DNA of 64,000 nucleotides from G038396625 sp038396625 (GTDB lineage: Bacteria; Bacillota; Clostridia; Peptostreptococcales; Thermotaleaceae). The notes below the pieces were generated by a model. That model did not search any database. It saw only the letters and a program-made list of their open reading frames with translations, and was not told the DNA's origin. Numbering within the stretch: position 1 is the stretch's first letter; each line of letters begins with the position of its first letter. The stretch covers positions 1,116,001-1,180,000 of the forward strand of contig CP121688.1 in the NCBI GenBank assembly GCA_038396625.1, read 5' to 3'. Of this stretch, positions 1 through 7,651 are shown one piece after another. The position numbers and the translations under genes are program-made.

Positions 1-170
1 AAGTAGAAATTGCTCCAAGAAGAAAGGGAGATCCAGCAATCTTGGTAGCATCTGCTGAGAAAGCAAAAAAAGAATTAGGATGGAAACCGAAATACGATCA
101 GTTGCAAAAAATTATTGAAGATGCATGGCGTTGGCACAAAAATAATCCTAGGGGATTTGAAGATGAATAA
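1..170 (+). CDS. galE: UDP-glucose 4-epimerase, 3' end only
   Basis: The open frame enters from the left edge (first full codon at position 3) and ends at TAA 168-170, giving about 55 C-terminal residues. The string APRRKGDPAILVASAEKA followed by ELGWKP is the usual C-terminal signature of GalE, the NAD-dependent enzyme that interconverts UDP-glucose and UDP-galactose in the cytoplasm. The Rossmann domain and the catalytic Tyr-Lys pair lie outside the window. The stop overlaps the start of the next gene by 8 bases, so the two are translationally coupled. A related sugar-nucleotide epimerase cannot be excluded from the tail alone. Confidence 0.85.
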   Translation, partial: VEIAPRRKGDPAILVASAEKAKKELGWKPKYDQLQKIIEDAWRWHKNNPRGFEDE

Positions 171-1146
171 AGATTACAAGGTGTATAAAGGAAAACATTT
201 GAATATGAATGCCATTATTATGGAAAATGAAAAAATTAAATTAAGCTTATTACCTGAATTAGGTTTTAAAATGGCATCTATGATTTATAAAGATAAAAAC
301 AAGGAATTATTTTTTCAACCTACAGAAAAACAATATAAAAAACCAAGCTATGGTGATGCCTTTGCATCCTATGATACTTCTGGCTGTGATGAAATGCTCC
401 CTACTATAGACCCATGTATATATAAAAATGTGCAATGTAAGGATATTTTGCTACCAGATCACGGAGAGGTTTGGAGCAGAGCATGGGATGTAGCCATTTC
501 AAATAATCAGATACGGGGATGTATTCAATTACAAAGCATACCTTTAATCTTTGAAAAGAGCGTACAATTTGAAGGAAATCATATTATAAAGATGGATTAT
601 GTTTTGACAAATCGAGAGGATACAGAAATCCCTTTTATTTGGGCACTCCATGGATTACATGTTTTTGATGAGGATACTGCTATGCTACTCCCCCCAGAAG
701 TAAAACAAATCATCAACGTCCATGCAAATGAAAAATTAGGAAATGTAGAAAACGTGCATACTTTCCCACTTGCAAAAAATATGGATGGTGATATATGGGA
801 TTTGAGAAATTTAAAGGACTATCAAGATAGAAAATCTTACAAATATTATATTCTAAACGAGATCCAAAATGGGCAGGTAGGTTTTTACTATAGAAAGGAA
901 GAAATTGCTTGTCTCATCCAATTTGATCCTGTACAAATACCCTATGTAGGAATTTGGGTCAACAAGGGAGGATTTAAAGGAGAATATAACTGTGCCTTAG
1001 AGCCTACAAATGGTTTTTATGATGATGTAAGTACAGCCCAAAAAAATAAAAAGGTACAGTATATAAAGGGAAAAGAAACATTGAAGTGGACCATCTATTT
1101 AAAGGTAGGAAATACAGAAGAGGTTGATATAAAAATGTTTGTATAA
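163..1146 (+). CDS. Aldose 1-epimerase-like (galactose mutarotase superfamily) protein
   Basis: A 327-residue cytoplasmic protein without signal peptide or membrane segment. The all-beta pattern, a histidine in WALHGLHVF near residue 165 and an acidic CALEPTNGFYDD motif near residue 285 fit the galactose mutarotase fold, in which one His and one Glu catalyse anomer interconversion. I start it at ATG 163, which overlaps the galE stop, because residues encoded upstream of it lie inside galE. Coupling to galE supports a role in sugar handling. Sequence is divergent from classical GalM, so it may be a paralogue with another sugar substrate. A bidirectional-looking hairpin follows the stop. Confidence 0.7.
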   Translation: MNKDYKVYKGKHLNMNAIIMENEKIKLSLLPELGFKMASMIYKDKNKELFFQPTEKQYKKPSYGDAFASYDTSGCDEMLPTIDPCIYKNVQCKDILLPDHGEVWSRAWDVAISNNQIRGCIQLQSIPLIFEKSVQFEGNHIIKMDYVLTNREDTEIPFIWALHGLHVFDEDTAMLLPPEVKQIINVHANEKLGNVENVHTFPLAKNMDGDIWDLRNLKDYQDRKSYKYYILNEIQNGQVGFYYRKEEIACLIQFDPVQIPYVGIWVNKGGFKGEYNCALEPTNGFYDDVSTAQKNKKVQYIKGKETLKWTIYLKVGNTEEVDIKMFV

Positions 1147-1176
1147 AGAGCCCTTCCAATTCGGAGGGTTCTTTTC
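1147..1176. terminator. Rho-independent terminator between convergent genes
   Basis: The arms AGAGCCCTTCC and GGAGGGTTCT pair with G-T wobbles around a short loop and are followed by TTTT. It sits between the epimerase-like gene (+) and the Nudix gene (-) and can serve the plus strand clearly, the minus strand less well. Confidence 0.75.
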
Positions 1177-1177
1177 A

Positions 1178-1594
1178 TTATAATGAACAGCAAGAACGAT
1201 CAAGATACTTTTTAATCAATGGGATGGCAGCGGCAGATGGAGGAAAAACATTTTCCATTGTCTCTATATCTTCCATTGAAAACCATCGAAAGGATTTCAT
1301 TTCTTTTGGGTTGATGTCTACATCACCAGAAAAGCTTGCACATGCAAAAATATGGGGCTTTACCTTTTGATTCTTCCCTTTAATGTAAGCTGTAGCACTT
1401 ACTTGTCCTATATACGTTAAAGAATGGGCAGTGATGCCAAATTCTTCAAATAATTCTCTTTTTGCACACTCCTCTTTGGACTCGCCATCTTCTAACTTCC
1501 CCCCTGCAAGGGACCAACCCTGTCCATCGGTTCTTAAGCCAAATAATAATCTATGTCCTTGAATTACTGCAACACCTGTAGCCTTATCAAACAT
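1178..1594 (-). CDS. Nudix hydrolase
   Basis: A 138-residue protein with a complete Nudix box: G-KLEDG-E-SKEECAK-RELFEEFGI, matching Gx5Ex7REUxEExGU (about residues 34-56). Nudix enzymes cleave nucleoside diphosphates linked to another group, with Mg2+ held by the box glutamates. The context GWSLAGGKLE resembles MutT/ADP-ribose pyrophosphatase types, but the substrate cannot be told from sequence. ATG at 1594 is chosen because AGAAAGGA lies about 8 bases upstream; an in-frame start at 1627 has no ribosome binding site. Single gene, convergent with its left neighbour. Confidence 0.85.
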   Translation of the reverse strand: MFDKATGVAVIQGHRLLFGLRTDGQGWSLAGGKLEDGESKEECAKRELFEEFGITAHSLTYIGQVSATAYIKGKNQKVKPHIFACASFSGDVDINPKEMKSFRWFSMEDIETMENVFPPSAAAIPLIKKYLDRSCCSL

Positions 1595-1691
1595 AATACC
1601 ATCCTTTCTATTTTGTGATAGTAGCAATGGGCATTGATCTTATTGTAACATAAAGAAGATAGAATCCAAATACAAACGATAGAATCTTATA

Positions 1692-1721
1692 TTGATAAAG
1701 TGTTTATCCTTCCTATATAAT
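1692..1721 (+). promoter_or_regulatory. Sigma-A type promoter for the UPF0316 gene
   Basis: TTGATA (1692-1697), 18-base spacer, TATAAT (1716-1721). It lies about 125 bases before the coding start and on the right strand, leaving a leader with no structure I recognise. Confidence 0.6.
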
Positions 1722-1847
1722 GGATAGGTATAGAATAGGTAAGAATAATCAATGTAAAAGCTTGAGATGGCTTTAATGGTTAAACTGTATGAAAAAAGCT
1801 TATGATAAATGGCAAAAAATTTGAATCTATCAATAAAGGAGCAGAAA

Positions 1848-2381
1848 ATGAAAGAAATTATTTTAATTTTATTGTTACAGTTGGTGTACGTCCCAATTTT
1901 TACCTTGAGAACGATTTTTATGGTGAAAAATATGAGTGTGATGGCTTCGGCGTTAGGGTTCGTAGAATCTATGATTTATGTATTTGGCTTATCACTTGTT
2001 TTTTCAGGAGAAAAAAGTGTGGCAGCAATGATTGTTTATGCTGGAGGGTTTAGTGTAGGTATATTTATTGGAGGGTATGTGGAAAGAAAATTAGCCATTG
2101 GCTACACCAGCTTTGTTGTTAATCTAATGGATAAAAATGAAGCAATGATTATGCATCTTCGCAACGAAGGCTTTGGGGTTACCGTTTTTGAAGGAGAAGG
2201 TCGCGATAGCAAAAGGCATCGTTTAGATATTCTAACCAGAAGAAATCGAGAAGAAGAATTGTTCCAAATTATTGAAGAATATGATCCTCGGGCTTTTATT
2301 ATCTCTTATGAGCCACGGAAGTTTAAAGGTGGATTCTTAGTAAATGCCATGAAAAAAAGAGTGCAAAATAAGAAAAAGTAG
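1848..2381 (+). CDS. UPF0316 / DUF2179 membrane protein
   Basis: A 177-residue protein. Residues 1-75 hold about three hydrophobic segments, beginning MKEIILILLLQLVYVPIF; the rest is a soluble domain of the DUF2179 type, with FGVTVFEGEGRDSKRHRLDI and the ending of the form DPRAFIISYEP. This matches the UPF0316 family (Bacillus YebE-like), whose function is unknown; the soluble domain resembles small regulatory ligand-binding domains. Start ATG 1848 has AAAGGAG six bases upstream, and an earlier in-frame ATG (1809) has none. It is transcribed alone from the promoter at 1692 and ends at a strong terminator. Confidence 0.85.
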   Translation: MKEIILILLLQLVYVPIFTLRTIFMVKNMSVMASALGFVESMIYVFGLSLVFSGEKSVAAMIVYAGGFSVGIFIGGYVERKLAIGYTSFVVNLMDKNEAMIMHLRNEGFGVTVFEGEGRDSKRHRLDILTRRNREEELFQIIEEYDPRAFIISYEPRKFKGGFLVNAMKKRVQNKKK

Positions 2382-2393
2382 CATATAACATGG

Positions 2394-2446
2394 AAAAATC
2401 CCTATCCTTATGAAATAAGTACAAAAATAAGGATAGGGATTTTTTA
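2394..2446 (+). terminator. Strong Rho-independent terminator
   Basis: Arms AAAATCCCTATCCTTAT and ATAAGGATAGGGATTTT pair perfectly with a 15-base loop, followed by a T run. It separates the UPF0316 gene from the cysteine-rich gene array. Confidence 0.9.
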
Positions 2447-2483
2447 TGCTAAAAATTTGGCAAAAAAAAAATTAAAAATATAC

Positions 2484-2522
2484 TTGCATACAATTGACAA
2501 AATTGCATACAAGTATTAAAAT
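2484..2522 (+). promoter_or_regulatory. Promoter of the cysteine-rich array with direct-repeat operator
   Basis: TTGACA (2494-2499), 17 bases, TAAAAT (2517-2522); a TATAAT at 2522-2527 is an alternative -10. The -35 box sits between two identical 10-mers TTGCATACAA at 2484-2493 and 2503-2512, spaced 19 bases start to start. The repeats lie where a repressor or activator would bind. The reverse complement TTGTATGCA recurs at 3457-3465 in front of the histidine kinase gene. That they are operators is inference. Confidence 0.6.
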
Positions 2523-2560
2523 ATAATTAAATACAAAAACTAAAATTGTGGAGGGAAAAT

Positions 2561-2704
2561 ATGAGAACAGATAATTATAATAAAGAAGTAATGAACAATT
2601 TAGAAAAATGTGGTGTGATTACATGTATCCATTGTATCGATGGTTTCTGCAGCAACTGTAAAGCATGTGAATTATATGAAAGAACCTTTGTACAAGAACA
2701 TTAA
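2561..2704 (+). CDS. Cysteine-rich 47-residue protein, copy 1
   Basis: I do not recognise a named family. The 47 residues start MRTDNYNKEVMNNLEKCGVI and hold six cysteines, at 17, 22, 25, 30, 33 and 36, spaced C-x4-C-x2-C-x4-C-x2-C-x2-C. Such spacing suggests a zinc or iron-sulphur site. A clear GGAGGG stands six bases before the ATG. It is the first of three tandem paralogues that share the N-terminal 20 residues almost unchanged. No signal peptide. It should be co-transcribed with copies 2 and 3 from the promoter at 2494. Reality of the gene is supported by conservation between copies; function is unknown. Confidence 0.85.
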   Translation: MRTDNYNKEVMNNLEKCGVITCIHCIDGFCSNCKACELYERTFVQEH

Positions 2705-2745
2705 TCAATAAAAATAGTAGGGATAATATTTGGGGAGGAAAAAAT

Positions 2746-2889
2746 ATGAGAACAGATAATTATAATAAAGAAGTAATGAACAATTTAGAAAAATGTGGTG
2801 TAATTACATGTATTCATTGTATCGATGGTTTCTGCAGTCATTGTAAAAACTGTGATTTGTATGAAAGAGTTTTGCTACAGGAATATTGA
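2746..2889 (+). CDS. Cysteine-rich 47-residue protein, copy 2
   Basis: Again 47 residues, differing from copy 1 at only a few positions, all in the C-terminal half (for example SHCKNCDLYERVLLQEY). All six cysteines (17, 22, 25, 30, 33, 36) are kept. GGGGAGG precedes the ATG by seven bases. Many differences at DNA level are at third codon positions, which indicates that the protein is under selection. It lies 41 bases after copy 1 with no terminator between. Function unknown; metal or Fe-S binding is inferred from the cysteines. Confidence 0.85.
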   Translation: MRTDNYNKEVMNNLEKCGVITCIHCIDGFCSHCKNCDLYERVLLQEY

Positions 2890-2929
2890 TGCACAATAAA
2901 ATGTGTTTATGACATTGGGAGGTCAGGTT

Positions 2930-3073
2930 ATGCAAAAAGATAATTATAACAAAGAGGTCATGAACAACTTAGAAAAATGTGGCGTCATTACATGTATCCA
3001 CTATATCGATGGCTTGTGTGATCGCTGTAAGCAATGTGATCTTTATGAACGATTACTTTTACAAGAATATTAA
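2930..3073 (+). CDS. Cysteine-rich 47-residue protein, copy 3 (one cysteine lost)
   Basis: The most diverged copy, starting MQKDNYNKEVMNNLEKCGVI. Cysteine 25 is replaced by tyrosine (CIHYIDGLC), while cysteines 17, 22, 30, 33 and 36 remain. GGGAGG precedes the ATG. If the site binds one metal with four cysteines, 25 may be dispensable; if two sites share ligands, this copy would differ in metal content. Followed by a terminator at 3160, so the array forms a three-gene transcript. Confidence 0.85.
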   Translation: MQKDNYNKEVMNNLEKCGVITCIHYIDGLCDRCKQCDLYERLLLQEY

Positions 3074-3159
3074 TCAAACGAGAGAAAAGAATAGGATGAA
3101 AAGAGGAATATGATACTTAAGAGAAGTATGAAAAGTATATATAGAGATAAATTTTACTG

Positions 3160-3198
3160 ATAAAAGCAGAAAGAGTATTGATTCTGCTTTTATTTATA
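3160..3198 (+). terminator. Terminator of the cysteine-rich array
   Basis: ATAAAAGCAGAA and TTCTGCTTTTAT pair around a nine-base loop, followed by a T-rich stretch. Confidence 0.8.
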
Positions 3199-3478
3199 TT
3201 TATAGGAGTAGACGGTGCATATACAGAAAACGATGAAACTTTATCTATGGAATCAAAAATTTTTTTAAAAAAGAATTTTCTAAATCATGATTATGAGGGT
3301 ACCCAAAAACTGCTTGTATAACTGTACAAATAATTAAATTTTATGTATGATAATGGTATATAAAAACATATCTAACAAACAGTTTAAGCAAGACAAATCG
3401 CAGCAATAAATAAAATAGAAGCTTTAAATTATATAAAAATTTGTACATTGCCTATTTTGTATGCATTGAAAGGATGAA
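3199..3478. other. Intergenic stretch before the histidine kinase
   Basis: About 280 AT-rich bases. The only notable element is TTGTATGCA at 3457-3465, the reverse complement of the 10-mer repeated in the promoter of the cysteine-rich array. It lies just upstream of the kinase ribosome binding site AAAGG (3469-3473). No other gene or structure seen. Confidence 0.5.
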
Positions 3479-5206
3479 ATGCGTATGTTTCAAATGAATG
3501 ATTCCCTAATTGTTCTTACCATTTTGACCCTCACGATTTCTTTGTTTTATTTCCATATTTTTATGAAAAGTCATGAAAGATATATTCACTATTGGGGACT
3601 CAGCTGGACAATGTACGCCATTAGCTTAATATTTAGTATTTCTCTTTTAAAATACCCTGATACAAATCTTTTCATTGCTTTGCGTCAAGTGTGCGATCTC
3701 TTTAGCAGTTTGTTTTTATTAGCAGGAACCTATGTATTTATTGACAAAAAAATACCTATGTATTGGATACAATTTACCATCGTAAATCTTTTGTGGATTG
3801 GACTAGCTGTCTATTACAACTTATCTTTTATTACCATTACACTAATTGCTTCCATTTTTTTTAACATTATTGCCATTGTAACAGGGATTATGCTTTTAAA
3901 ATACTGGAAAATGAGCATAAGAGAAAAAATTATTGTAGGAACAATTTTTATGGTATGGGGAGTTCATAAAGCCTATTATCCTTATTTATATCCAGAATTT
4001 TGGAATTCTCCATTGGGCTATATGAGTGAAGTCATTCTTGCCAACATCTTAAACTTTTGTATTCTCATTATTTATCTACAAAAAATTCGAAATCAGCTAA
4101 TAGAAAGTGAAAAAAGATTTCGTTTATTAGCGGAAAACGCTAGGGACTTGATCTATCTTTATCGACTCCAGCCAATGCCTGTTTTTGAATATGTCAGTCC
4201 TTCAGCTACTACCATCACAGGGTATACGCCAGAAGAATTTTATAGAGATCCCATGTTTTTTGAAAAACTAGCACATCCAGATGATCGTCCCTTACTCAAT
4301 ATATTGAGAGAAGAAAGGTCTATACCTACAGAACCAGTTATTTTACGATGGCTACATAAAAATGGTAATTACATTTGGACCGAGCAGCATCACACAGTGA
4401 TCTATGATGAAAAGGGGACTGCTGTAGCCCTTGAAGGAATCCTAAGAGACATTACAGATAGAAAGCGTGTGGAAGAAAATATGAAGCAAGCAGAAAAGTC
4501 TAAACAATCACTGCTGGCGAATATTTCTCACGAATTGCGGACACCCATTACTTCAATTTTAGGATATGTGACGGCTATGTTAGATGGAACAATTAAAGGA
4601 GGTCAGACAAAAGAAAATCATCTACAGCTCATTCGATCTAAGGCATTGACCCTACATCGATTGATTCAAGACTTATTTCAGCTCACTCAGCTGGAATCGG
4701 GACAGATATTTTTTAACTTTTCTCAATTGACTATTAAAGAACTCATTGATGATATTGTTGAAAAATATAGATGGGATGTTCAAAGAGCAGAAATTCATTT
4801 TGATTTATTTTTAGAAGACATACAAAAAGATTTTCATCATGATTTGATTGTAGATATTGAACGAATGAATCAGGTTTTTTCGAATTTGATTTTTAATGCA
4901 ATTAAGCATACACCACCAAAGGGAAATATATCCATATATATTCAAAAAAGTAAAAAAAACGAGCAAGAAAGTGTACTGTTTAAGATTACAGATTCAGGGG
5001 AAGGTATTGCACAAAAAGATTTAAAATATATTTTTGATCGTTTTTATAGGGGAAAGAATGCAAATAATGTGACGCTTAGGGGAAGTGGCCTAGGCTTAAC
5101 TATTTCCAAGGAAATTATTGAATTTCATAAGGGAGAAATTTGGGCAGAAAGCAGTCCTGGTAAGGGAAGTACTTTTTGTTTTACACTTCCCATATATCGT
5201 CCATAA
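3479..5206 (+). CDS. Membrane-bound PAS-domain sensor histidine kinase
   Basis: A 575-residue protein. The first ~205 residues form about seven hydrophobic segments, a multipass sensor input with no large outside loop. A PAS domain follows (about 213-335, containing LAENARDLIYLY and ending EGILRDITDRK). Then come the HisKA helix pair with SHELRTP, phospho-acceptor His 351, and an HATPase domain with an N-box (NLIFNAIKHT), DSGEGIA and GSGLGLTISKEIIE. It should autophosphorylate and pass the phosphate to the response regulator encoded 45 bases downstream. The signal is unknown. ATG 3479 lies close to AAAGG; ATG 3485 is a nearby alternative with a spacing of 11 bases. Confidence 0.92.
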   Translation: MRMFQMNDSLIVLTILTLTISLFYFHIFMKSHERYIHYWGLSWTMYAISLIFSISLLKYPDTNLFIALRQVCDLFSSLFLLAGTYVFIDKKIPMYWIQFTIVNLLWIGLAVYYNLSFITITLIASIFFNIIAIVTGIMLLKYWKMSIREKIIVGTIFMVWGVHKAYYPYLYPEFWNSPLGYMSEVILANILNFCILIIYLQKIRNQLIESEKRFRLLAENARDLIYLYRLQPMPVFEYVSPSATTITGYTPEEFYRDPMFFEKLAHPDDRPLLNILREERSIPTEPVILRWLHKNGNYIWTEQHHTVIYDEKGTAVALEGILRDITDRKRVEENMKQAEKSKQSLLANISHELRTPITSILGYVTAMLDGTIKGGQTKENHLQLIRSKALTLHRLIQDLFQLTQLESGQIFFNFSQLTIKELIDDIVEKYRWDVQRAEIHFDLFLEDIQKDFHHDLIVDIERMNQVFSNLIFNAIKHTPPKGNISIYIQKSKKNEQESVLFKITDSGEGIAQKDLKYIFDRFYRGKNANNVTLRGSGLGLTISKEIIEFHKGEIWAESSPGKGSTFCFTLPIYRP

Positions 5207-5250
5207 AGAGATGCAAATTTTTATATCTAGGGAACAGGGAGGAGAGCACT

Positions 5251-5970
5251 ATGGCAAGGGAAAAAATTTTGGTGATCGACGATGAAAATGAAATTAACGA
5301 ATTAATAAAATCGTATCTATTAAAGGAGGGCTTTAGAGTATATACTGTTGACAATGGACGCAGTGCATTAGAGGTGGTGCGTCTTGAAAAACCCGATATG
5401 ATTCTTCTTGATATTATGTTGCCTGATATAGATGGTATAGAACTATGTCTTGAAATTCGAAAAGAATCCAATGCACCGATTCTTTTTTTGAGTTGCAAAT
5501 CTGAAGAAATAGACAAAATTTTGGCATTATCAGTAGGTGGAGATGATTACCTAACAAAGCCTTTTTTACCAGGGGAATTAGTGGCAAGAATTAAGGCACA
5601 CCTTCGACGAAATCGACTTGTGATGCAGGCAAAAAAACAACCTCGAGTAATTCGTTATCCTGGTTTAGAAATCAATCTAGACAGCCATGAACTTTGGGTG
5701 GATGATGAACCAGTAGTATTATCAAGTAAGGAATTTGATATATTATCTATATTGGTCCAAAATCCTAAAAGAATTTATAGTATGGATCAATTGTTCCAGA
5801 TGGTATGGCAAATGAATAGTTTAGACGGAGACTCTAGAACTGTTATGGTCTACATTAGCAATCTAAGAAAAAAAATTGAGAGAGATCCTTCTAATCCTCA
5901 ATATATTATCAATGTAAGAGGGGTAGGATACAAATTTAATCATTCCTTGTTTGAAAATCAAAAAAAATAG
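5251..5970 (+). CDS. OmpR/PhoB-type response regulator
   Basis: A 239-residue protein: receiver domain (1-120) with acidic DDEN, phospho-acceptor Asp 54 in LLDIMLPDIDG and lysine in YLTKPF, then a winged-helix DNA-binding domain ending RTVMVYISNLRKKIE and IINVRGVGYKFN. The start ATG 5251 has GGGAGGAG upstream. It lies 45 bases after the kinase and is clearly its partner. OmpR-class regulators usually bind direct repeats, so the TTGCATACAA pair at 2484-2512 and its inverted copy before the kinase are reasonable candidate targets, though nothing in the sequence proves it. Confidence 0.93.
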   Translation: MAREKILVIDDENEINELIKSYLLKEGFRVYTVDNGRSALEVVRLEKPDMILLDIMLPDIDGIELCLEIRKESNAPILFLSCKSEEIDKILALSVGGDDYLTKPFLPGELVARIKAHLRRNRLVMQAKKQPRVIRYPGLEINLDSHELWVDDEPVVLSSKEFDILSILVQNPKRIYSMDQLFQMVWQMNSLDGDSRTVMVYISNLRKKIERDPSNPQYIINVRGVGYKFNHSLFENQKK

Positions 5971-5996
5971 TCAGGTTATAAGAAGATCTTCAATAA

Positions 5997-7475
5997 TCAA
6001 TGATTGTTGTTAAAAATATTTCTTTGCTCTTCAAACTTAGCCAAAATGGACGCATTGCGCATAGGTGTTACGAAGCTTACGATGATAAACAGGAGTGTAT
6101 TGAGAAACAAAGCTGCTAAACCTGGATGAATTTCATAGGGCAGATGGATTGCAGGAACAAAAGTAAATAAGCTTAAGCAGATGATGCCACCTAATAATCC
6201 AGCAAGGGCTCCTTGTGCAGTAGACCTTTTCCAAAAAAGCGCCCCAGCGGTAGGGACGATAAGTTGTGCCGTTCCACTTAAGGCAATCAATCCAATCTGT
6301 ATTAATAAACCTGGAATATGTATGGTTAAAACATAGGAAAAAATGGTGAAAATCAATATGGACCATCGAGCAATGCGAATGAGATGGGTGTTGTCGATGC
6401 CTTTATTAATGTATCTCTTGTGAATATCCATCGTATATACAGAAGCAATCGCATGGATTTGTGAATTTGAAGTAGACATGGCAGCAGCAGCTCCACCTGT
6501 GAGGATGAGCGATGCAAGAGTAAAAGGAGCATATTGAAATAGCATAACAGGAAGCAGGGAATCAGGTTTTTGTAGATCAGGAACCAAAAGGATACCTGCA
6601 TTACCTATAAGCATAGGTGCAATATTGACAATACCGACGAAACCCAATAGAAAAGGCATCAAATTAAAAACCTGTGGTGAATTTACTGCATACATTCTTG
6701 TCCATAAAGGGGGACCCATCATCGCTCCGATAGGTACCAATAAAAACATAGAAATCCAAAGCATAGGACCAGCTTCACCTGTGGGTCCAGGGAGTGTTAA
6801 TGCTTCTGGTGCAGTTTCTTTTAAGGTGTGAAATAAAGTGTGAATACCACCAACCTTGGTAATAATAAAAATACCACCTAGAATAGCTCCCAGTAAAATC
6901 AAAACTTCATAAAAGATATCTGCCCATGCGACCGCCCGAAGTCCACCTGTCCAAACATAGATAATGACTACAACACAAAAAATAAATCCGCCCATTTCCC
7001 AAGGAATCAATTCTTTAGAAGCAATTTCTATTAAATAGGCTACGCCAGCTAGTTGGATTTGAAGGTAAGGCATTGTAAAAAGTACTGTAATAAAGGTGAC
7101 AAGATTGCCCAAAAACTCCGAGCCATACATATCTCTAAAAAAATCAGATGCGGTAATATAGTTATTTTTTTTACCATAGAACCATATAGGCTTACCGATT
7201 AAAAAAAATAGAATACCAAAAAGAAAATCCCATGCAATGGTAGTCCAATAAACTGGGCCTTTTTCATAAAAGTATGCATTAGAACCAAAAAAAGCAAAGG
7301 TACTCCACCAAGTGGCTTGTACAGTAAAAAACACGGCTAAGGGTTTCATAGATCTGCTTTGGACAAAAAAGTCCTCTGGTGTTGGCAGTTCGTGTTCACC
7401 TGCTTTAGCACCGATCCAAAGAGGGATAAACATATAGATACCAATAATTAAGAGCGGTAAAATATTTTGGCTCAA
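5997..7475 (-). CDS. Sodium:solute symporter (SSS family)
   Basis: A 492-residue membrane protein with about 13 hydrophobic segments and SSS-family motifs such as WTGGLRAVAWADIFYE and GGAAAAMSTSNSQIHAIASV. Members import sugars, pantothenate, proline or other small solutes with Na+. It is the last gene of the minus-strand locus containing an aminotransferase and a CoA-acylating aldehyde dehydrogenase, so an amino acid or amino-sulphonate substrate is likely. The start appears to be TTG 7475 with AAAGGAG ten bases upstream. A hairpin at 7579-7612 separates it from the aminotransferase gene, so it may be attenuated or have its own promoter. Confidence 0.85.
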   Translation of the reverse strand: MSQNILPLLIIGIYMFIPLWIGAKAGEHELPTPEDFFVQSRSMKPLAVFFTVQATWWSTFAFFGSNAYFYEKGPVYWTTIAWDFLFGILFFLIGKPIWFYGKKNNYITASDFFRDMYGSEFLGNLVTFITVLFTMPYLQIQLAGVAYLIEIASKELIPWEMGGFIFCVVVIIYVWTGGLRAVAWADIFYEVLILLGAILGGIFIITKVGGIHTLFHTLKETAPEALTLPGPTGEAGPMLWISMFLLVPIGAMMGPPLWTRMYAVNSPQVFNLMPFLLGFVGIVNIAPMLIGNAGILLVPDLQKPDSLLPVMLFQYAPFTLASLILTGGAAAAMSTSNSQIHAIASVYTMDIHKRYINKGIDNTHLIRIARWSILIFTIFSYVLTIHIPGLLIQIGLIALSGTAQLIVPTAGALFWKRSTAQGALAGLLGGIICLSLFTFVPAIHLPYEIHPGLAALFLNTLLFIIVSFVTPMRNASILAKFEEQRNIFNNNH

Positions 7476-7578
7476 AGGGCGTAATCTCCTTTCTAGATTG
7501 TTAGCCAGTTTAGAAATGGCGTTATATTTTAATAAATTGTATCACAATTTGAAAATTCAAACAAATAAAATACAAAAC

Positions 7579-7612
7579 AAGCCCTCCCTTTTAAGAGAAA
7601 AATGGAGGGCTT
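7579..7612 (-). terminator. Hairpin terminator/attenuator between aminotransferase and symporter genes
   Basis: AAGCCCTCC pairs with GGAGGGCTT around a 16-base loop; on the minus strand it is followed by a T-rich run. It would end or thin out the dehydrogenase-aminotransferase transcript before the symporter gene. Confidence 0.7.
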
Positions 7613-7651
7613 AAGATATGTTAAGGAATAGAAGTTTTTTACCAAAATACT

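Noticed and set aside
1802..2053. Second open frame overlapping the UPF0316 gene
   Set aside because: Out-of-frame shadow; the overlapping frame has the family match, ribosome binding site and membrane segments.
2561..3073. Near-identical repeats about 185 bases apart could suggest a CRISPR-like or other non-coding repeat array
   Set aside because: Repeat unit is a 47-codon ORF with its own ribosome binding site and third-position changes; these are paralogous genes.
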